From Candidatus Gastranaerophilales bacterium (GTDB taxonomy: Bacteria > Cyanobacteriota > Vampirovibrionia > Gastranaerophilales > Gastranaerophilaceae): a DNA stretch of 6,003 bases. Below, piece after piece: positions 1 through 5,907 of this stretch. The position numbers and the translations under genes were made by a program. The notes under the pieces are model-generated. The model did not search any database, was not told the DNA's origin, and was given only the letters and a program-made list of their open reading frames with translations. The stretch is taken from the NCBI GenBank assembly GCA_944323945.1, contig CALUUL010000092.1, forward strand, positions 1-6,003, given 5' to 3'. Position 1 is the first letter of the stretch. Each line of letters begins with the position of its first letter.

Positions 1-7
1 CATATAA

Positions 8-1222
8 TTACTTTTTATAAATAATTTTTATTTTATTTGAGTTATACAACTCAACTACTTCAACATAATTATTAACAATTTCTTTGGTTAGTTTTCTATA
101 ATGTTTATTATACTTACTATTTATATCACATAAAACCATATTTTCTAAAATATCTTTTCTAATTGATTTCAAAGTACACCCTGTTTTACGAAAAGATGAT
201 TTACACCAATAATAAAATATTCCTTTTGCCTTTCTTCTATAAAATCCACCATGACATTCACCACATTTCAATTTCGATATTAAAAACTCATCATCTTCTT
301 GTACTATAGGGGAATAATTTAATATGTTTTGTACTGTTTCAAAAGTTTTCTTATCTATTATTGGCTCATGATGATTTGTACATATTTTCCAACTCTTTGA
401 ATCAGTTTTAACCATCTTGGGTAATTTTCGATTTGTTTTACAATTCTTTCCTTGAATTAGCGTTCCAATATAAGTAGGATTTTTTAGTATTTCACTTATA
501 ATTTTATTATTCCACTTATCTGCTTTAATTGTTTTGCTACTTGTTACTCTTGTAACTTCACTTTTATATTTTGAAGGAGTAAGTATATTTTCTGAATTTA
601 ATATATCAGCTATTTCATTTTTACTTTTACAATGTAAGGCCATTTCAAATATTCTTCTTACTATATTAGCTGCATATTCATCTACAACAAACTTATGACA
701 ATCATTTGGATCTTTTAAATATCCATACGGAGCAGATACCCCAATAAAGTCTCCCCTACTTTGTTGCAAATGTTTTACGGTCTTAACTTTTTTAGAAATA
801 TCAATAGAATACTGCTCATAAATTAAAGCATGTAATGAAAAATCTAGCTCATCAGTATAATTGGGATTTGTTTGGCTATCTAAATTGTCATTAATAGATA
901 TGAATCTAATATTATATTCAGGAAATGTTTCTCCTAAATATATTTTCATCCATCCCATATTTCTTCCGAATCTTGATAAATCTTTAACAATTACACAATT
1001 TATTTTATTATTAACTATATCAAGACACATTTTCACAAAGGCTGGTCTATCAAAATTAGTTCCAGTATAACCATTATCAATATAATAATCTACTAGGTCA
1101 AGGTCATCTTTCGTGTCTATATACTTTTTAATTATATTCTTTTGGTTATTAATACTATCAGATTCAGTATAATTATCATCTTTTGATAGCCTTATATAAG
1201 CTGCTACTTTATATGAACACAT
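8..1222 (-). CDS. Large serine recombinase (TndX/TnpX-like), compact form lacking most of the coiled-coil arm
   Basis: This is a site-specific DNA recombinase that would excise or integrate a mobile element through a serine-DNA intermediate. From Met1 at 1222 the protein has 404 residues. The N-terminal resolvase domain carries YIRLS with candidate nucleophile Ser13, the GYTGTNFDRPAF segment (about 51-62) and the KDLSRFGRN arginine motif (80-88). A Recombinase (DNA-binding) domain follows at about 160-300. A zinc ribbon then uses Cys320, Cys323, Cys340 and Cys349. After it only about 55 residues remain, ending in the family's usual C-terminal strand (VEVVELYNSNKIKIIYKK). Relatives normally have a coiled coil of roughly 100 residues or more before this strand, so it looks deleted or minimal here, with no sign of a frameshift. 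The frame can start at 1240, but a TATAAT lies two bases upstream of that ATG, so 1222 is preferred: it has GGAG nine bases upstream. The family call is secure; activity is not shown. Confidence 0.93.
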   Translation of the reverse strand: MCSYKVAAYIRLSKDDNYTESDSINNQKNIIKKYIDTKDDLDLVDYYIDNGYTGTNFDRPAFVKMCLDIVNNKINCVIVKDLSRFGRNMGWMKIYLGETFPEYNIRFISINDNLDSQTNPNYTDELDFSLHALIYEQYSIDISKKVKTVKHLQQSRGDFIGVSAPYGYLKDPNDCHKFVVDEYAANIVRRIFEMALHCKSKNEIADILNSENILTPSKYKSEVTRVTSSKTIKADKWNNKIISEILKNPTYIGTLIQGKNCKTNRKLPKMVKTDSKSWKICTNHHEPIIDKKTFETVQNILNYSPIVQEDDEFLISKLKCGECHGGFYRRKAKGIFYYWCKSSFRKTGCTLKSIRKDILENMVLCDINSKYNKHYRKLTKEIVNNYVEVVELYNSNKIKIIYKK

Positions 1223-1231
1223 AGAGATCAA

Positions 1232-1236
1232 CTCCG
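1232..1236 (-). promoter_or_regulatory. Ribosome binding site deciding the recombinase start
   Basis: CGGAG on the minus strand sits nine bases upstream of the ATG at 1222. The alternative in-frame ATG at 1240 has no Shine-Dalgarno sequence in front of it, because the preceding bases are the TATAAT of the candidate promoter. This supports initiation at 1222. Confidence 0.6.
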
Positions 1237-1242
1237 ACATTT

Positions 1243-1251
1243 ATTATACCA
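1243..1251 (-). promoter_or_regulatory. Extended -10 promoter of the recombinase
   Basis: The minus strand reads TGGTATAAT, a consensus -10 hexamer preceded by the TGn extension typical of extended -10 promoters, which need little or no -35 box. No good -35 hexamer is seen 16-18 bases upstream. Transcription would start near 1235-1237, giving a leader of about 15 bases before the ATG at 1222. The recombinase therefore probably has its own promoter, separate from the ATPase gene that ends about 40 bases upstream. Confidence 0.55.
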
Positions 1252-1291
1252 TATTATGTATATTTTTCTTATTAATGACAAGTAAAAATCA

Positions 1292-3241
1292 TTAAATATA
1301 ATTGTAAATATTTTCTGAATAAACATCAAATTTATATGGATTAAGCGAGACAAAATACCTAGTATTAAGATGTATTATATCATCAAATTCTTTTTCTATA
1401 TATGATTTAACAGCCCGTTTCCCTTCCCTTTTAATTCTATGTTGCTCACGTTGATATGCTATTTTTTCAAAACTTGACAATTCATCATAATTAAAATCAA
1501 AATACAAATCTTCAGGAATAGGTAATAATTTTATATTGTATCTTTGTTTTAGGTCTTTTATAATGTCGCTTTCATTTATGTCCTCTTCTTTTAGTTGTTC
1601 AATAATATTATTCCTATCTGTGTTATGCATAATTGCCGAAAGGTATGAATAAATCAGCTTATCTTTATTACTTGAATTTTTAGAGAGTTCAAATAAAACT
1701 CTCAAATTAATTATCTTCCTATAATAAGATAATTGGTTATGTTCAATAAATTGGAAAATTTGATTTTCAAGAGAATCAAAATCACTTGAAGATATCTCTT
1801 TAGAAATACAAACTCCTTTTCTGTTTTCTAAGCATAGTATTTTTCCGGTATTAGTATTATACTTTCTTGTTCTCTCTTTCAATCCTAATAGAGCATATTT
1901 AATAAAAACTTGGTCATGGGATAAAACTACATATGTTTGTTTACCATGAAACTCATACAGAAGATCATAAATAATCTTTCTTCGATTGTCATCGTATGAA
2001 GAAGCAGGATCATCGATAATTATTAAGTTTTTATTTGCACTAACTAAAAAAAGTAACAGCGAAATAATATTCTTTTCTCCATACGATAAATTTTCAATAC
2101 GATCTATGTGCTTTTCATCTTTTTTACTTATTAAGAAAACTGTAGCCGTCTTAGCTTTAGTATTATAATTATCAATTTCAAATTTATATGGAATTGCAAA
2201 TTCAGAAAGATAATCATTTAATTTTTTTATGTTTTTTCCAATAAATTTAGAAGTTTTTAATTTAATATTACCAAGTTTTCTCTTCAATTCTTTTATGCTA
2301 TCATTAAACTCGCTAATAACCATTTCTACATCTGGGAACATTTTTTTTAAGCTTTCAGATAAAACTACTTTTTTTATTGAATTAATATCTAAGGTTGAAG
2401 AATTATAAGAATCAATCATATTGAACATATCTATAATAATTTTTTTATTGTTAATAGCATCATAAAGTTTTTTTTCTAATTTAGTTACCTCTCTTTTATA
2501 TGAAAAATTTGGCACCTCAATACCAATTTTATTTAAGACATCTCTAGAGTCAGAAATAATTTTATATTGTTCAGGTTTTATTTTTGCTATATTATTAATT
2601 TTATTAATTCTAGACACGCTTAACTTTTTGCTACAAAATGGACATTTGTTTTGATTAAACAAATGAAACTGAGTACCTTTTTCAATCCATTCAACATATT
2701 CTATTCCATTATTATGAATAAAATTTGAATAGTTTTTATATTTAGGATTTATTATTTCTGCCTTTAATTTTTCAATAGAAGAATTAGAAGAAAACTTTCC
2801 AGATTTAGCTAATTTTCTACTGTTAATTCTCTTTATCATCTCATCTACATCATTTACATAATCAAATAATTCAGCACGTTTTGAATTCATTCCGGATAAC
2901 AAGCTTGAAATATCTTTTCTAATATTTTCAAGACTATTATCATTAGAAAATATTATTGAATACATGTCTTGACTATCTTCCTTTTGTAATATAAGTTTTT
3001 GTAAGGTCTGTTCATTAAATATCAAATAATCATTTTCACCAAATTTAGGTTCAATTAATAATTTCATATCTTCGGCTAATTTACCGTAAGTAATATTCTT
3101 TTCTGATTTATCACCTATAACTGCATTTACAATTGAAGATTTTCCAACTCCACTGACACCATATAAAAAATTAATCTTACTATCCATTAATTCTAATTTT
3201 AAACTATTAATATTTTTATAATTTTCAATTTCTATTTTCAT
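1292..3241 (-). CDS. AAA_13/PrrC/RloC-type ABC ATPase, candidate nuclease effector of a defence system
   Basis: This 649-residue soluble ATPase is of the SMC/Rad50-like ABC class. Visible in order are Walker A GVSGVGKSS (28-36), a helical coiled-coil arm from about 105, a CPFC motif (200-203) resembling the zinc hook of RloC and AAA_13 proteins, and a return helical arm to about 345. Then come the ABC signature LSYGEKN (385-391), Walker B and D-loop IIIDDPASSYDD (407-418), and an H-loop SHD with His442. DDPxSSxDD is characteristic of the AAA_13 (PrrC) group. In the C-terminal part, Arg514-x3-Glu518 and His539 (in IMHN) match the order of the Arg-Glu-His triad of PrrC anticodon nuclease, although the Glu-His spacing is shorter. 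The last 110 residues are unassigned. The ATG at 3241 has AGAGGT nine bases upstream, and the gene ends in TAA TGA. The RT gene ends 92 bases upstream, so the two probably work together. The ATPase class is certain; the RNase role is inferred, and a DNA-acting or purely regulatory ATPase is possible. Confidence 0.9.
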   Translation of the reverse strand: MKIEIENYKNINSLKLELMDSKINFLYGVSGVGKSSIVNAVIGDKSEKNITYGKLAEDMKLLIEPKFGENDYLIFNEQTLQKLILQKEDSQDMYSIIFSNDNSLENIRKDISSLLSGMNSKRAELFDYVNDVDEMIKRINSRKLAKSGKFSSNSSIEKLKAEIINPKYKNYSNFIHNNGIEYVEWIEKGTQFHLFNQNKCPFCSKKLSVSRINKINNIAKIKPEQYKIISDSRDVLNKIGIEVPNFSYKREVTKLEKKLYDAINNKKIIIDMFNMIDSYNSSTLDINSIKKVVLSESLKKMFPDVEMVISEFNDSIKELKRKLGNIKLKTSKFIGKNIKKLNDYLSEFAIPYKFEIDNYNTKAKTATVFLISKKDEKHIDRIENLSYGEKNIISLLLFLVSANKNLIIIDDPASSYDDNRRKIIYDLLYEFHGKQTYVVLSHDQVFIKYALLGLKERTRKYNTNTGKILCLENRKGVCISKEISSSDFDSLENQIFQFIEHNQLSYYRKIINLRVLFELSKNSSNKDKLIYSYLSAIMHNTDRNNIIEQLKEEDINESDIIKDLKQRYNIKLLPIPEDLYFDFNYDELSSFEKIAYQREQHRIKREGKRAVKSYIEKEFDDIIHLNTRYFVSLNPYKFDVYSENIYNYI

Positions 3242-3270
3242 ACACTTTACACCTCTAATAATTATTAAAT

Positions 3271-3299
3271 ATTATAACAAAAGAGTAGATTTATATCTA
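3271..3299 (-). promoter_or_regulatory. Candidate promoter for the ATPase gene
   Basis: A perfect TATAAT lies at 3276-3271 on the minus strand. Seventeen bases upstream is TAGATA (3299-3294), which matches TTGACA at four of six positions. The start codon follows 29 bases after the -10 box, behind AGAGGT at 3256-3251. The weak -35 box lies inside the 9-bp inverted repeat, which could therefore act as an operator. In an AT-rich genome a TATAAT can arise by chance, so confidence is moderate. Confidence 0.45.
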
Positions 3300-3303
3300 C
3301 TCT
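3282..3303 (-). terminator. Perfect 9-bp hairpin between RT and ATPase genes (weak terminator or operator)
   Basis: AGAGTAGAT and ATCTACTCT form a perfect 9-bp inverted repeat around a four-base loop. On the minus strand the stem is followed by TTTTGTT, the layout of an intrinsic terminator, though the stem has only three G-C pairs and the T tract is broken by a G. It lies 30 bases after the RT stop codon. It could attenuate read-through from the RT gene into the ATPase gene. As it also covers the candidate -35 region of the ATPase, an operator role is the main alternative. Confidence 0.5.
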
Positions 3304-3333
3304 CGGCCTATTTTTACATTTTTCACGAGTATT

Positions 3334-4896
3334 TTATTTTTTCTCTTTTGAATATTTGATTTTAAAATATTCTTCTATTACATCATGAATTTTATCTAAA
3401 GAAACGAGAATTTCATTTTTTTGGGTCAAATTATCTTTATAAAAATTCATATATGAGTTTTTGATTGTTTCGTCCTTGGCAGATGATGGAATTAAAAACT
3501 TCCTAACTGAATTTTCTAAATCATCAAATAATGATTTATCATTTAAAATCAAATAATAATATACTAGCCAATAACTTTCATCATCATAATTTTTTATAGT
3601 ATCAATTTCACAATTAAAAAACATACTATTTTTAATGTAATAAGATATTAAAACATAATTTTTGCTTTCTAATACTTTCTTATTAATCTCAACATTTTTT
3701 ATTTTATCAGTAGCAGATAACATATGTAATAAATAATAGTAATATAATTGTTCATCATGAAAATCTAACAATAAACTTATTTCATAAAATCTAATAATTT
3801 GATTTATAAAATCTTCACTACGAAATTGCTCAAATGAATTCAAAATTTTATCAATATATAATATAATTTCAGGGAATTCCTTTATTAAATAAAGAATCTG
3901 ATGATAATTATAATCATTAAAATATGTTCTACTAAAATCAATACTTCTAAAAAATTCACCTTTAAAAAAGTTTACAATAAATACCCTTTTTTTTCTATAA
4001 TCATCTAACTTATTTAAGCGATATATTAATTGATTAGTAAAAAACAAATTATTATTATATTTAAGTTTGCCTAATGCTATTTTCGTGTTTTGGCTAAACT
4101 GCTGGCTCTTACTTTTTCTAGTAATTATTTTCCAGTATTTTTCAATAACATCATTACACGTATATGTCAAATAATCATAAAACTCTACTTTAATCTCATT
4201 TTTTTCTAATCCAAATTCCTCTAAAACTTCATCAAACAAATTGATTATTTTAGTTTTATCATTTTCAAATGCAAATATATAAAAATCATCCGAAAAATAA
4301 GAGAAATAACAATCAAGATTAGAATTTTCTATCTCTTCTTCGAAACGTATGCTTATTTTTTTAGATAATAATTCAGCTGCAAACAAAGAAATATAATTTC
4401 CCATTATAATCCCACCGGTACGCCCATTATTCATATGAGACAACGGTTTATCAATCGTTTTTTCATCTGTTACATCTTCAAAAATATAATGAGTATATAT
4501 ATGATTATAAAAAGATTTGATATCACATCTTATTAATAAATCATAGTTTATTAATTGATTATAGTCTACTAATTCCCACTTATCATAACTGTTCTCTTTA
4601 AACTCACCCAAATTATAAGATATTTCCATTCGCTTATGTGAATCCAGTTCTTCTAATTTTTCAAAATTGTAATTAAACTCAGGAAACTTTGACTTATAAT
4701 AATCAAAAGCTAATTTAAAATTATAAATATTGGGTATTTGCAAAGTCCTGAAATTTTTATCATCCTTTTTAATTCTAAATTTAAATGGGACTGTCCATGA
4801 AGATTTATTTTGTTCAACATGTGTGAAATCAAGTCCTTCAATATCCATAAAAAACCTTATAGTATTTTTAAAATTATAATAATAATTTAATCTCAT
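3334..4896 (-). CDS. Reverse transcriptase of the Abi/UG (DRT) antiphage type
   Basis: This 520-residue protein has an N-terminal polymerase half and a helical C-terminal half. Polymerase motifs are FRTLQIP (49-55, finger region), motif A RCDIKSFYNHIYTH with catalytic Asp125 (123-136), motif B NNGRTGGIIMGNYIS (156-170), and motif C YFSDDFYIF with Asp203 and Asp204 (200-208). The usual YxDD tyrosine is replaced by phenylalanine (FSDD). The IKSFY..IYTH form of motif A resembles the Abi/UG lineage that includes AbiA, AbiK, Abi-P2 and the DRT systems. No intron-maturase X or HNH domain is seen. Residues 250-520 are rich in Tyr, Leu, Ile and Lys and look all-helical; no HEPN R-x4-6-H motif was found. 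The ATG at 4896 has AAGGAG seven bases upstream. Gaps to both neighbours are under 100 bases, leaving little room for a long templating RNA. RT identity is firm; the subgroup and antiphage role are inferred, and a retron RT is the less likely alternative. Confidence 0.88.
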   Translation of the reverse strand: MRLNYYYNFKNTIRFFMDIEGLDFTHVEQNKSSWTVPFKFRIKKDDKNFRTLQIPNIYNFKLAFDYYKSKFPEFNYNFEKLEELDSHKRMEISYNLGEFKENSYDKWELVDYNQLINYDLLIRCDIKSFYNHIYTHYIFEDVTDEKTIDKPLSHMNNGRTGGIIMGNYISLFAAELLSKKISIRFEEEIENSNLDCYFSYFSDDFYIFAFENDKTKIINLFDEVLEEFGLEKNEIKVEFYDYLTYTCNDVIEKYWKIITRKSKSQQFSQNTKIALGKLKYNNNLFFTNQLIYRLNKLDDYRKKRVFIVNFFKGEFFRSIDFSRTYFNDYNYHQILYLIKEFPEIILYIDKILNSFEQFRSEDFINQIIRFYEISLLLDFHDEQLYYYYLLHMLSATDKIKNVEINKKVLESKNYVLISYYIKNSMFFNCEIDTIKNYDDESYWLVYYYLILNDKSLFDDLENSVRKFLIPSSAKDETIKNSYMNFYKDNLTQKNEILVSLDKIHDVIEEYFKIKYSKEKK

Positions 4897-4903
4897 AACA
4901 TAA

Positions 4904-4909
4904 CTCCTT
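4904..4909 (-). promoter_or_regulatory. Strong ribosome binding site of the RT gene
   Basis: AAGGAG on the minus strand lies seven bases upstream of the ATG at 4896 and fixes the start. The remaining part of the 82-base gap behind the upstream gene is almost pure A+T. It shows neither a stem nor a convincing promoter, so co-transcription from the upstream gene is the simplest reading. Confidence 0.7.
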
Positions 4910-4978
4910 AAAAATCAATAAACTTATTTGATATTTTTTTATTTCTGTTTAATTTCCTTTAATTAATTTCTATATATA

Positions 4979-5665
4979 TTAATTCCAAAATCTAATAGTA
5001 TCAATATCATATCCTAATTTAGACAATTCAGAAATAATTTTCTGATAATTTATTGAGTTTAATTTCTTCATTTTTCTATATCCACCAAACGACTTTGGAG
5101 CAAGACTTGGAACATGCTCCAATAACCAATAATATTGTTCTCTATCTTTTTCTTCATCTAAATATGGATCAATTATTCTCTTCTGATAACTTTCTCTTGT
5201 TTCAACACCGTCTTTTTCGGCAAAATCTTGTAACTCTTTTAGTTCTTGTAATCTTGTACCATGTTTTATATCCAATTGACTATGCTCTTCTTTTGCTTGT
5301 TTAAACTGTTTAGCTAAAACCATCATATCAACTACTCGTTCGTAGTTTTCTCTAGTATAATGATAAAAAGAATATGGATATAATTCGTTTACTTTTTTTA
5401 AGCAAGCTATTGATAAATCATATTTTTCGTTTTTCTTATATTCAGAAGCCTTCCTATTTAGTATTTGTTCTGGCATATAAACTACACTTCTACCACCATC
5501 TGGATATTTTAAAGCTTCTTGTATAGGGATAGCATTAATTCCTTCAATAGTAGATAAATCATATTTTTTTGCAAATTCTTCTATTTTAGAATTGTTATAT
5601 CTATCATATTCCTCCTGATTAAACTCATCATTACTATTTTTAAATAATTTTGATAATAATCCCAT
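4979..5665 (-). CDS. TPR-like helical protein of unknown function
   Basis: This 228-residue soluble protein has no signal peptide or membrane segment. The start MGLLSKLFK is a short amphipathic leader common in Firmicute hypothetical proteins. Residues 66-132 form two helical pairs with TPR character, including KYDLSIACLKKVNELYP (81-97) and FKQAKEEHSQLD (121-132). A charged helix follows (138-150). The C-terminal block APKSFGGYRKMKKLNS (189-204) resembles a conserved segment of uncharacterised Firmicute TPR-like proteins as I remember them; this could not be checked. No catalytic motif is visible, so a protein-interaction role is the most that can be said. It starts at the ATG at 5665 with AAAAGGG seven bases upstream, and is followed after 82 bases by the RT gene on the same strand. 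It may be an accessory member of the RT/ATPase cassette or an unrelated passenger. Confidence 0.82.
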   Translation of the reverse strand: MGLLSKLFKNSNDEFNQEEYDRYNNSKIEEFAKKYDLSTIEGINAIPIQEALKYPDGGRSVVYMPEQILNRKASEYKKNEKYDLSIACLKKVNELYPYSFYHYTRENYERVVDMMVLAKQFKQAKEEHSQLDIKHGTRLQELKELQDFAEKDGVETRESYQKRIIDPYLDEEKDREQYYWLLEHVPSLAPKSFGGYRKMKKLNSINYQKIISELSKLGYDIDTIRFWN

Positions 5666-5686
5666 AACAACACCCTTTTCTTTTTA

Positions 5687-5717
5687 AGTATAAGCGGGGT
5701 TTACCATGCGGTATCAA
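5687..5717 (-). promoter_or_regulatory. Candidate promoter of the TPR-like gene and possibly the RT gene
   Basis: On the minus strand TTGATA (5717-5712, five of six to the -35 consensus) is separated by 19 bases from TATACT (5692-5687, five of six to the -10 consensus). The spacing is longer than the ideal 17. The ATG at 5665 lies 21 bases past the -10 box, giving a short leader that still contains the AAAAGGG ribosome site. The -35 box overlaps one copy of a 9-bp direct repeat. Confidence 0.4.
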
Positions 5718-5749
5718 CTAAAATGTTTTACCCTATTTTTGAATAAAAT

Positions 5750-5767
5750 TTGCTCATTTTGCTCATT
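5750..5767. repeat. Tandem 9-bp duplication
   Basis: TTGCTCATT is present twice head-to-tail without spacing, and a partial third copy (TTGCTG) follows at 5770. Just beyond, 5775-5790 is a short GTTTTTT/AAAAAAC dyad. Such small iterated units occur at regulator-binding sites or in replication and transfer origins, but nothing here identifies a protein partner. Confidence 0.4.
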
Positions 5768-5812
5768 TCTTGCTGTTTTTTTGAAAAAACATGTAAAATC
5801 TCAAAGAACGCA

Positions 5813-5846
5813 AACCCTTTATTTATAAGGATTTCTCAAAGGGGTT
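5813..5846 (-). promoter_or_regulatory. Leader-type stem containing the mini-ORF stop codon
   Basis: On the minus strand AACCCCTTT (5846-5838) can pair with AAAGGGTT (5820-5813) with one bulged C. A competing short hairpin can form inside it at 5830-5816 (CCTT with AAGG). The TAA stop of the 23-codon mini-ORF (5821-5819) overlaps the 3' arm, so a ribosome finishing the mini-ORF would open the stem. That geometry resembles a translation-coupled attenuator. No strong U-tract terminator follows, so function is unproven. Confidence 0.3.
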
Positions 5847-5890
5847 GAATAAATCGGTATCAAGCAGTTAATATTTAGTTTCTCATTCAT
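5819..5890 (-). CDS. Possible 23-residue leader peptide or mini-ORF
   Basis: The frame reads MNEKLNINCLIPIYSTPLRN followed by PYK and TAA. GGGGAAG, a partial Shine-Dalgarno sequence, lies eight bases upstream. The ATG is only 17 bases after the stop of the preceding frame, so translation could be coupled to it. The stop codon falls in a predicted stem. I do not recognise the peptide as any known resistance-gene leader. It may equally be the degraded start of a once-longer gene. Confidence 0.3.
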   Translation of the reverse strand: MNEKLNINCLIPIYSTPLRNPYK

Positions 5891-5907
5891 TATAATCACT
5901 TCCCCAT

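Larger units (their letters stand above)
5666..5818. other. Gene-poor intergenic segment upstream of the TPR-like gene
   Basis: Apart from the candidate promoter, the direct repeats and the tandem duplication listed separately, no credible gene is seen. A 40-codon plus-strand frame (5706-5828) opposes every neighbouring gene and is treated as spurious. By eye the segment is somewhat less A+T-biased than the genes downstream, which would fit a junction between backbone element DNA and the inserted RT/ATPase cargo. Confidence 0.4.
5709..5863. repeat. Pair of 9-bp direct repeats flanking the gene-poor segment
   Basis: CGGTATCAA occurs at 5709-5717 and again at 5855-5863 in the same orientation, enclosing 137 bases with no convincing gene. 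The copies could be protein-binding sites, recombination core sites or target duplications. One copy contains the candidate -35 box of the TPR-like gene; the other lies within the mini-ORF at 5819-5890. A 9-bp match in a few hundred bases of biased sequence is suggestive only. Confidence 0.45.

Noticed and set aside
861..1070. 69-codon plus-strand frame opposite the recombinase
   Set aside because: It lies wholly antisense to the conserved catalytic domain, has no family resemblance and is a by-product of that gene's composition.
1272..1295. 7-bp inverted repeat TTAATGA/TCATTAA after the ATPase stop as a terminator
   Set aside because: The stem is nearly all A-T, the loop is ten bases and no T tract follows on either strand, so it is likely chance in AT-rich DNA.
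1986..2168. 60-codon plus-strand frame opposite the ATPase signature region
   Set aside because: It is antisense to strongly conserved ABC motifs and shows no ribosome site or recognisable protein.
3242..3333. Retron msr-msd type non-coding RNA
   Set aside because: The gap is only 92 bases and lies downstream of the RT. No long inverted repeats flank it, and the 82-base gap upstream of the RT also lacks stems, so a retron RNA is not supported.
5053..5304. 83-codon plus-strand frame opposite the TPR-like gene
   Set aside because: It is a hydrophobic-looking shadow of a coherent gene on the minus strand, with no independent support.
5706..5828. 40-codon plus-strand frame starting MRYQLKCFTLFLNK
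   Set aside because: GGGG lies six bases before its ATG, but the frame opposes all surrounding genes, runs through the repeats and resembles over-annotated intergenic frames.
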